Source of the DNA: Shinisaurus crocodilurus
Taxonomy: Eukaryota; Chordata; Lepidosauria; Squamata; Shinisauridae
Assembly (NCBI GenBank): GCA_021292165.1
Contig: CM037881.1
Location: 2,232,001 to 2,296,000 of the forward strand
DNA: 64,000 nt
Direction: 5' to 3'
Both the position numbers and the translations under genes were made by a program. Below the pieces are notes generated by a model that ran no database searches, was not told where the DNA came from, and was given only the letters and a program-made list of their open reading frames with translations. Below, in pieces: positions 57,801 through 64,000 of this stretch; the first letter of the stretch is position 1, and every line of letters begins with the position of its first letter.

Positions 57801-60800
57801 CCTTTGTGAGAAACTTTGGCAGACTGCTTTTCATGGATGACGTTTGGCTCTCCTACTTTTTTATCCTATGTAGTACAGTATTGTAGAACTCTCTCACACT
57901 TCCTGACACTCCCTTCACACAAGCGTGAAGGTCTTAGGACTCTTGTTAATTTGTTGTTCTTGTTGGGGGGGGGGCTCGTTATTGGTCTGGGAGCACCTGA
58001 TGCTGCAGTATTGCAGGAGTGTGTACCTGGATGGAAGCCCCATGTAAGCGTAGGATGTTCTACTACTACTACTACTACTATTATTAAATGCTCTGGTATC
58101 AGGAAATAGAATGAACTCTGCTAAGGTTTATGGAGTGAGACCAGTGTTATATGTAGCCATTAAGGCATCTTACTATATGTTTTAAAGAAAATATGAGAAT
58201 AGTGACTATTGTTTGCGAAGCTGCTGAATACGGTCAGTTAGCCGCTGAAAAGCAGCGAAGTCGTATGCTTGCTAACAAACCTGCAGCCTGCTTCTTTGCC
58301 TCACTGGTTATCCTAAACATATTCTTGTGTCTTTTCAGACCTTTCATCCCATTTCATAAGCCGATTCCACTGAATATTGTTTATGCAATGTCAAAGTAAG
58401 TAGTGATATGCTGGTACAGTGGTTTATCCTTATAGAGGTAAAGGTCTGTTCCATTGTTTCTCAGGATACTTCCCCCCACCCTAATACTGAAGCAATATTG
58501 AAAAGTCCAGAAACAGTAACTTTCACCCAGATGAGAGGGAGGGCTGTTGAGGACAGGGAGGCACACATGCGCAGACCCCGCAATCCCTGTTGTGGCCTTC
58601 CGAACTGCGCATACATCTACCTGTGCATATGCACTAGGTGGGAGGGAAAGGAAAACAAATCTGTTGAGCCCTGCAGCATTCCTTGGGTATGGGGTACTGT
58701 GTCCACACTAGGATGGATCATACCTAATGGTTCCCCCCCAAAAAATACAAATCATAAATGTGAAATATACATTGACTAAAACTGAACATAGAAGTTATAG
58801 AAAACCAGAGTTTAGCGTCCTCCAAGCCCAAACAGTATTGTGACCAAACACGGTTTAATATACACCAAAGTTCACCATCAGAACCTGCTGGGATATAAAG
58901 CTAGTAATGTGATGTATCAGCTATGATGGGAGCAGCATGTTCTGTTAAGTTTATGTCTTTGAGCCAGAGTCACGCCATAGTACAAGGGAAGGTTTTTAAC
59001 CTCTTTACCCCAGCACCTGTTTCAGCTATTTTTTTCCCAATTAATCTTCATAATAGTCAGGATCTCTGTCAATAACCACAACTGTGCCTTTGGCACTTCT
59101 AAATGTTTTGGTTAAACCTTTGTTTTGGTTTATAGAGGTTACATTTCTGGGCTAAACCTTTTTTCAGCATTATATCAAAGACTTCCCAGAGAGGATTTTG
59201 TTACAACTCCAAATGCTTTAACTTCCATCAAAACTTTATATATCAATTTAATATGCTAATTCTTGGAGACTGAAGTGCAGACTGAAGGGGCAGGATTGCA
59301 GCTTGAGATTGATAGGCAAATGGTCAAGGAGCACCTGATTGCTCTGAACGAGTTTAAATCTCCAGGGCCTGATGAGCTGCATCCTAGAGTAATAAAGGAA
59401 CTGGCAGAAGAACTCTCAGAACCACTGTCTATTATCACTTTGAGAAATCATGGAGGACAGGTGAAGTGCCAGACGACTGGAGGAGGGCAAATGTTGTTCC
59501 CATCTTCAAAAAGGGCAAGAAGGAGGAACCTGGGAACTATAGGCCAGTCAGTCTGACATCAATCCCCGGGAAGATTTTTGAGCAGATTATAAAGAAGTCA
59601 GTCTGCAAGCACCTTGAAAACAATGCAGTGATTACTAGAAGCCAGCATGGATTTGTCAAGAACAAATCCTGTCAGACTAATCTGATCTCATTTTTTGATC
59701 GGGTAACCTCCCTTGTGGACTGTGGGAATGCTGTGGACATTATATATCTGGACTTCAGCAAAGCTTTCGACAAAGTGCCTCATGATATCCTGATTAGTAA
59801 GCTAGCTAAGAGTGGGCTAGATGGAACAACTATCAGGTGGATCCACAATTGGCTACAGAATCGGACTCAAAGAGTGCTTATCAATGGTTCCTTCTCAAAC
59901 TGGGGAGAGGTAACGAGCGGGGTACCACAGGGCTCGGTCCTGGGCCCGGTGCTCTTCAACATTTTTATTAATGACTTGGATCAGGAGGTACGGGGAATGC
60001 TTATCAAATTTGCAGATGACACAAAGTTGGGTGGAACAGCTAATACTCTGGAAGACAGAAACAAAATTCAAAGTGACCTCGATAGGCTGGAGCGCTGGGC
60101 CGAAAACAACAGAATGAAATTTAATAGGGATAAATGCCAAGTGCTGCACCTAGGGAGAGGAAACCAAATGCAGAGTTACAGAATGGGGGACACTTGGCTC
60201 AACAATACTACAAGTGAGAAGGATCTTGGAATTGTGGTAGATCACAAACTGAATATGAGCCAGCAATGCGATGTGGCTGCAAAGAAGGCAAATGCAATTT
60301 TGGGCTGTATTAATAGAAGTATAGCTTCCAAATTGCGGGAAGTGATAATTCCCCTTTACTCGGCACTGGTTAGGCCTCATCTTGAGTACTGCGTCCAGTT
60401 CTGGGCACCTCACTTTAAGAAGGACATAGACAAACTGGAGAGGGTTCAGAGGAAGGCAACAAGGATGATAAAGGGACTGGAAACAAGGCCCTATGAGGAG
60501 AGAATGAAAGAACTGGGCATGTTTAGCCTTCAGAAGAGGAGACTGAGGGGAGATATGATCGCACTCTTCCAGTATTTGAAGGGATGTCACACAGAGGAGG
60601 GCCAGGATCTCGTCTCGATCATCCCAGTTTGCAGGACACGGAATAATGGGCTCAAGTTACAGGAACCTAGATTCCACCTAAACATCAGGAAAAATTTCTT
60701 GACTGTCAGAGCAATAAGACAATGGAATCAACTACCTAGGGAGGTTGTGGGCTCTCCCACTCTGGAGGCATTCAAGGTGCAGCTGGACAGACATCTGTCA

Positions 60801-62714
60801 GGGATGCTTTGACCTGGATTCCTGCATTGAGCAGGGGGTTGGACTCGATGGCCTTGTAGGCCCCTTCCAACTTTACTTTTCTATGATTCTATGGAGAGAC
60901 TTTCAGAACGGACCAAGATACCTGCATCTTAATGGAATCTTTAGTCTTTGAGGAAATTATGTTGAGCATGGGTATATGTTACAATTGCCCCCAGTCATGC
61001 GTGGATGATGCTGGCTATTCTCTTAAGTTGCTTGTCCTGATTTCAGTCTTCCATTTCATTGGCTTCTATGGTCACTATGCTAGAATAAGACATGCTGGTA
61101 GTAGGACAAGGAATTTCAGGACCAAACTAGATGTGAGGGATGTTTGCCTATAGCTCAGTGTTGGAGCACAGAAGGTCCCAGGTTCAATCTGCAGCATCTT
61201 CAATTTAAAAGGATCTCTGGCAGTAGAGCTGGCATATACCCATCCCTAAGCCAATGGAGAGAAGCTGCCAGTCAGGGTAGACAAAGGCTGGGCTAGATGT
61301 ACCAATCATATAACACAGATTCACATGTTCTGCGTGTCACATGTGTTGTGTGTATTTTTTCTCCAACTTCCTTTTTTTAAAACCGAAAGCAAGTTGGGAG
61401 GCTGCGTGTTTAAGCAGAGGAGTAATGGGTGGTGAAGGAGCTGCATCATCTCTTTTCCCTTTAGCTGTTTTCCACTTAACACCCCCACACACACACACAC
61501 CTGTGAGTTGAAAAGCAGCTGGGGACATGGCCTTTAGTGAAAAATGACTGGAGGGTAGGTTAAGAAATCCCTTCTCCCCACACCCATGTTGTTCCTCTGC
61601 TTAAACCCACCACCTCCTGGGGCTGCTTTTTTCTTTTAATCTTTCAGGAGAAAGATGCAGGTATGTATGCGTGTGGGACATCTGGTTTGGGCCAGAGGCC
61701 ATAAGAGTAAATTACTGCTAACAATGGAACTTGAATTGCAGTAATAGCTGCAAGATGTTTAGCCTGTGCCTAGGGTAAGCACTGACACACTGGCCAGAGT
61801 AAAAGTTCACTGGGATATAATAGACCACTGTTCTCCAACCTTGGGTCCCCAGATGTTTTTGGCCTACAACTCCCAGCATGCCCCAGCCAGCGTAGCGTGG
61901 AGACCTGAGTTTAAATCCCTGCTCAGCCATTCAGACTGACCCTATCTCACAGGATTGCTGTGAGGATACGGGGGGGCATGTGAGCTTCTTGGCAGCATGG
62001 TGGGATAAAAATGCAATAGAATCATAGAATCATAGAAAAGTAGAGTTGGAAGGGGCCTACCAGGCCATTGAGTCCAACCCCCTGCTCAGTGCAGGAATCC
62101 AGGTCAAAGCATCCCTGACAGATGGCTGTCCAGCTGCACCTTGAATGCCTCCAGACTGGGAGAGCCCACCACCTCCCTAGGTAGTTGGTTCCATTGTCTT
62201 ATTGCTCTAACAGTCAGGAAATTTTTCCTGATGTTTAGGTGGAATCTGGGTTCCTGTCACTTGAGCCCATTATTCCGTGTCCTGCAAACTGGGATGAACG
62301 AGAAGAGATCCTTGCCCTCCTCTGTGTGACATCCCTTCAAATACTGGAAGAGTGCGATCATATCTCCCCTCAGTCTCCTCTTCTGAAGGCTAAACATGCC
62401 CAGTTCTTTCAGTCTCTCCTCATAGGGCCTTGTTTCAATAAATGAAACAGTAACAATTATGAGATAATAATCTATTTTTAAATGTGTGAAGACATTTTGA
62501 AAGATAGTGTTTGGTTCTTATTTGCCTTTTAGGCCAGAGCCGTACACCCATCAAGCGCTACCCAGGGACAAACCAGCCTATCTCATTTCACGAACCGTGG
62601 GTACACAGACAGATTATCGGGATGGTGAAGCTCAGACAGATCCCTATAGCCCAGAATATGTGGTGCCTTCAGGCTCAATACCTGAGTTACTGACCCTGGC
62701 TACACTGACTTGGG
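45210..62714 (+). CDS. CFAP91: CFAP91 (MAATS1), 5' six coding exons; gene continues beyond the window
   Basis: Seen: exons 45210-45306, 51383-51459, 53669-53826, 56202-56285, 58339-58395 and 62533-62714 join in one frame, all with AG/GT borders, giving 218 codons plus one base. Recognisable family segments are [33 protein letters not shown] with [35 protein letters not shown] with [10 protein letters not shown], and [14 protein letters not shown]. Known: CFAP91 (Chlamydomonas FAP91/AAT1 homologue) anchors radial spokes RS2 and RS3 on axonemal doublets through the calmodulin-associated complex; mutations in human cause male infertility. Human protein is about 767 residues, so roughly the first 28 percent is here. 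The start at 45210 (MSRSVT) matches human MSHAVT; an in-frame ATG at 45126 would add 28 GC-driven residues and was not chosen. Confidence 0.95.
45825..46060 (-). mobile_element. MIR-like tRNA SINE, copy f, CFAP91 intron 1
   Basis: TATTTATACCCCGCCTTTTT, GTGAGGTAGGTTAGGCTGAG, TCCCAGACCAACACTCTCAC in order. Minus strand. Confidence 0.88.
46121..46205. repeat. (ATT)n microsatellite on an L2-type tail
   Basis: About sixteen ATT units followed by TTAATCACCCATCTGGTCAG, a diverged L2-type tail. Confidence 0.85.
46703..46967. repeat. Long imperfect foldback (about 130-bp arms)
   Basis: CAAATGCCTG ... GACGGCGTCCTTCCTCAGAG ... GGCGATCTGG-type segments recur inverted: CTCTGAGGAAGGACGCCATC ... CAGGCATTTG. 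Both strands therefore translate to similar peptides ([10 protein letters not shown] against [10 protein letters not shown]), which shows the open frames there are shadows of the inverted repeat. Confidence 0.8.
46968..48425. other. CFAP91 intron 1, no gene recognised
   Basis: Several open frames of 100-160 codons on both strands reflect GC-rich composition and match nothing known. (CTC)n near 47940-47955. Confidence 0.45.
48426..48654 (+). mobile_element. hAT-type end fragment (CAGGGTTGCAGAACTTC)
   Basis: TTCTTTCAACCTAAGGGCCG, AATTCCATTTTGGAAATG and GTTCTTACTGCCAGTGAGAG parallel the start of the hAT at 51922. The right end was not found. Confidence 0.6.
48655..49266 (-). repeat. LTR-like repeat, copy B
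   Basis: Complement of 12226-12840: shares CTTTCCCCTACTAATGAGGG, AAGATCTAGCTTAAATTTAT, CCTTATATACTCC (TATA box on minus) and the end GGGGTTACGCCACA. Solo, without internal genes. Confidence 0.55.
49879..49942. repeat. 64-bp palindrome, loop-free
   Basis: 32-bp arms with two mismatches around the centre at 49910/49911 (ACCTACATTGCTTAGAGAGT and its complement). A second palindrome follows at about 49946-49996 (TTAATGTAGGATAAAAAGCT against AGCCTTTTATCCTATATTAA). Confidence 0.88.
49997..51382. other. CFAP91 intron 1, nothing recognised
   Basis: No exon or repeat is supported in this stretch. Open frames of up to 107 codons are unconvincing. Confidence 0.45.
51383..51459 (+). CDS. CFAP91: CFAP91 coding exon 2
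   Basis: A 77-base exon after a TTTTAG acceptor. It completes Asp33 and codes [20 protein letters not shown] then MHDEM, ending at ATG|GTAGGT in phase 0. It aligns with human [21 protein letters not shown]. No long open frame marks it. Confidence 0.92.
51922..53124 (+). mobile_element. hAT-type element with nested CR1, CFAP91 intron 2
   Basis: Left end CAGGAATGCAGACTTC, right end GAGGTTCTGCATCCCTG (inverted, diverged). Flanks ATGTAACG (51914-51921) and ATGTAAAG (53125-53132) agree at seven of eight bases. The element holds GGGCCAGATTGGGACCCCAG-type DNA and an old CR1 at about 52150-52945. Confidence 0.8.
52150..52945 (+). pseudogene. Old CR1 fragment nested in hAT
   Basis: Translated pieces [60 protein letters not shown] lead to the CR1 3' UTR GAGCAGGGGGTTGGACTAGA and TGAACTCCGAGGTCCCTTCC. 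It is much more diverged than the copy at 59.3 kb and so older. Confidence 0.85.
53133..53668. other. CFAP91 intron 2, diverged repeat-like
   Basis: 53280-53450 resembles the right part of the preceding hAT (GGCCCCTGGGAGG, CTGCCCCTGG). Otherwise nothing recognised. Confidence 0.4.
53669..53826 (+). CDS. CFAP91: CFAP91 coding exon 3
   Basis: Begins [17 protein letters not shown] and continues through [14 protein letters not shown] to FQKLA plus two bases (AT). The donor is AT|GTAAGT. The acceptor is A-rich (AAAAAAG) after a pyrimidine tract, so the exact first codon is the least certain border in the gene. Confidence 0.92.
54187..54432 (-). mobile_element. MIR-like tRNA SINE, copy g, CFAP91 intron 3
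   Basis: TATTTATACCCCGCCTTTTT, AGGTTAGGCTGAGAGTCAGT, GGACTAGAACCCGGATCTCC, CACTAGGCCACATGGGCTC. Nearly full length, minus strand. Confidence 0.9.
54812..55700 (-). repeat. Old LINE-like 3' region, CFAP91 intron 3
   Basis: (TATT)n at 54812-54843, then a long AT-rich antisense stretch with a coding trace [22 protein letters not shown] at about 55500-55570. This style fits an ancient L2/CR1-group LINE. Family not resolved. Confidence 0.5.
56202..56285 (+). CDS. CFAP91: CFAP91 coding exon 4
   Basis: The acceptor TTACAG is followed by codons for [19 protein letters not shown] then RNRWKYFE and CG of Arg139. Its frame follows directly from exon 3 (AT|A) and matches human [20 protein letters not shown]. 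Confidence 0.94.
57259..57396. mobile_element. Foldback hAT-type MITE, CFAP91 intron 4
   Basis: CAGGGCTCTCCAACCTTGGG ... GCTGGACTACAGCTCCCAG and its complement to GTTGGAGAGCCCTG. The flanks share only AGAC, so the target duplication is eroded or absent. Confidence 0.8.
57480..57660. repeat. Inverted-repeat element, CFAP91 intron 4
   Basis: AAGCACTAACCATAGTTTGC and GCTTCCAAACCAGAATCAGA recur inverted at about 57540-57625 (TTCTCATTCTGGTTTGGTTG, AAGCACTAACCATATG). Non-autonomous element likely; class unknown. Confidence 0.6.
58339..58395 (+). CDS. CFAP91: CFAP91 coding exon 5
   Basis: A 57-base exon between CTTTTCAG and AA|GTAAGT. It completes Arg139 and codes [18 protein letters not shown] plus AA of Lys158, matching human PFLPFFQQMPFNVVYAVSK. 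Confidence 0.94.
59260..60895 (+). pseudogene. CR1 LINE ORF2 with long open frame, CFAP91 intron 5
   Basis: A 448-codon frame (59466-60812) is open from [20 protein letters not shown] through RT motifs [33 protein letters not shown] and [11 protein letters not shown] (the FADD catalytic box) to [18 protein letters not shown]. The 5' part, with the endonuclease, is missing. It ends with the CR1 tail (CTATGATTCTATG). The intact frame means a young insertion, but with no ORF1 or endonuclease it is not competent by itself. Transcribed sense with CFAP91. Confidence 0.95.
61145..61305 (+). mobile_element. tRNA-derived SINE fragment
   Basis: GCCTATAGCTCAGTGTTGGA (A-box region), CCCAGGTTCAATCTGCAGC (B-box region), then AGAGAAGCTGCCAGTCAGGG and TGGGCTAGATGTACCAATC. 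Different head from the MIR-like SINEs. Confidence 0.75.
61828..61893 (+). mobile_element. Foldback MITE half copy
   Basis: CTGTTCTCCAACCTTGGGTC to CATGCCCCAGCCAGCG, one arm only. Confidence 0.8.
61894..62011 (+). mobile_element. MIR-like SINE fragment, diverged
   Basis: GTGGAGACCTGAGTTTAAAT, CCCTGCTCAGCCATTCAG, GGATTGCTGTGAGGATACGG, then TGGGATAAAAATGCAAT, in MIR-like order. Confidence 0.55.
62012..62450 (-). mobile_element. CR1 3' fragment, minus strand
   Basis: Starts with the TAGAATCATAGAATCATAG tail and covers the 3' UTR and last ORF2 codons ([14 protein letters not shown] on minus) up to GCCTTCAGAAGAGGAGACTG complement. Lies about 80 bp before CFAP91 exon 6. Confidence 0.92.
62533..62714 (+). 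CDS. CFAP91: CFAP91 coding exon 6
   Basis: A 182-base exon after CCTTTTAG. It contains [12 protein letters not shown], the conserved [18 protein letters not shown], and [13 protein letters not shown], with donor G|GTGAGT. It ends in phase 1. The next exon was not found before the window ends. Confidence 0.95.
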
Positions 62715-63762
62715 GTGAGTTGAATACAGTATTGATGATTACACGAGGGACAGAAAGCACAATATTCTGTATGTCAGAGGTTAGTTGTCGTCCTCCCCCC
62801 AGTTCTGACTGTGCATTGCTGTGTCTTTGGGTTCTTTAGAAAAAACAGTCTCAGTTCCTAGATCTATTACCAGCATTTTTGCTGGTTATAAGTTCCTAAA
62901 ACAGCAGACTTTTAGTAGTTCCAACAATGCAGGAGAAGTTGAGTCTTTTACAAAGTACATTCATTTAATGTTAACATACCTGCCTATCTAGGATCCTGCC
63001 TGAGATAATGGAAGATACTAATTTGTCCCACTGATTTCAATACGATTTAAGTGCTATTGACTTTAGTTGGATCAGAACCACAGTATTGTGCAATGTATGA
63101 CAAGCTTCTCCCAATGTTGTTGTTGTTGTTTATATTAAGTTTATTTATATGCTGTTTTCCCATAATTATGGTTAAAGTAGCTCACAGAAATAGTAAGCAA
63201 AACAACAATGCATAGATAAACACAAATTAAAATCTCTGTAAGCATACATGAAACCATCCCTTTCATAAATAAGAACAATCACAAAAAATAACCACATTTA
63301 TCTAACAAACCTTTCACTAGTTAAGCCAAATCACTAAAATATCAGCAACAGAAATACACACCAATGTCAAAATATTATGATTTAACCAATTGAATCAGGG
63401 CACGCCCAAGGCACATTACTGCCTGAGGAGAGCCAGTCAAGGGCACCACTGCCGCCCAGGCCCAGCCCCCCAGCGTCAAGGTGCACAGTACCCAAGAGTG
63501 GTCGACTCATTCTGGCACCTGAGGTAGAAAATTTCACAAGTGTCTCTCCATGGGAGTAAAAATACAATACAATAAATAATATAACAATTTGCTGCCCATT
63601 CACGACACCCCAAATCAGCTACCTCTGCTTGCCATGAATAAGCTCAATACAATTGCCTGAATTAGACTTGCCAATTCATTAATTTTGGCTATCCTGTTCT
63701 ATCTGAGGCACTCATATACACAACAGCAGTTTAATTGTGTACATGGGCTGGTATCTCTTAAA
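62715..63762. other. CFAP91 intron 6, nothing recognised
   Basis: AT-rich with (TTG)n near 63118-63130. No further CFAP91 exon could be identified, so the next one must lie beyond the window or be very short. Confidence 0.5.
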
Positions 63763-64000
63763 TTTATTTATTTATTTATATTTATTATATTTATACCCCG
63801 CCTTTTTTCCTGCAAGGAACCCAAGGCGGCTTACACAATCCTCCTCCTCCTCCTCTCCATTTTATCCTCACAACAACCCTGTGAGGTAGGTTAGGCTGAG
63901 AGTCAGTGACTGGCCCAAAGTCACCCAGTGAGTTTCATGGCCGAGCGGGGACTAGAACCCAGATAGTCCCAGCCCAACACTCTCACCACTACGCAATAAA
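63763..64000 (-). mobile_element. MIR-like tRNA SINE, copy h, runs to window edge
   Basis: TATATTTATACCCCGCCTTT, AGGTTAGGCTGAGAGTCAGT, GGGACTAGAACCCAGATAGT, AACACTCTCACCACTACGC. A short gap in the B-box region. Confidence 0.88.

Noticed and set aside
59466..60812. 448-codon open frame as a host gene
   Set aside because: Clear CR1 reverse transcriptase with a CR1 3' tail. It is kept as a mobile-element remnant.

Overview
This window looks like nuclear DNA from a squamate reptile, probably a lizard. The genes have introns and few short exons. The rest is packed with CR1, L2-like, L1 and other LINE fragments, MIR-like SINEs with L2-type tails, and many hAT-type DNA elements. The species is inferred from the repeat types, not proved. 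No bacterial, viral-genome or organelle features are seen.

Three protein-coding genes can be built exon by exon. POPDC2 (minus strand, coding exons between 18332 and 30015) is complete in its coding part: three exons, 361 residues, with membrane segments followed by the cAMP-binding Popeye domain. COX17 (minus, 38082-41100) is complete: two coding exons, 64 residues, a mitochondrial copper chaperone. CFAP91 (also called MAATS1; plus, from 45210) gives its first six coding exons, about 218 residues, and runs off the right edge. The order and strands (POPDC2 minus, COX17 minus, CFAP91 plus) match the human 3q13.33 neighbourhood as I recall it. COX17 and CFAP91 are divergent, 4.1 kb apart, each starting in its own GC-rich island. 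A perfect NRF-1 consensus lies 35 bp before the COX17 start codon, and an RFX X-box lies about 30 bp before the CFAP91 start codon, which fits a respiratory gene and a ciliary gene.

Layout: 1-18 kb is a repeat graveyard without a recognisable host gene. It holds hAT elements, an endonuclease-type LINE remnant, a CR1 interrupted by another LINE, an LTR-like repeat and an L2-like LINE. 18.3-30 kb is POPDC2, with introns of 4.7 and 5.9 kb full of LINE pieces. 30-38 kb is intergenic and contains a large interspersed repeat that received a hAT insertion with a perfect 8-bp target duplication. 38-41.1 kb is COX17. 41.2-45.2 kb carries a roughly 180-bp inverted duplication of DNA upstream of COX17, a LINE fragment and small elements. 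45.2-64 kb is CFAP91, with a hAT that contains a CR1 in intron 2 and a long CR1 open frame in intron 5.

The most unusual mobile element is a SINE whose 5' part is derived from 5S rRNA and whose 3' part is a CR1 tail; four same-strand copies lie between 17.6 and 36.9 kb. Several small DNA elements can be delimited exactly by perfect 8-bp target-site duplications, including one of only 51 bp.
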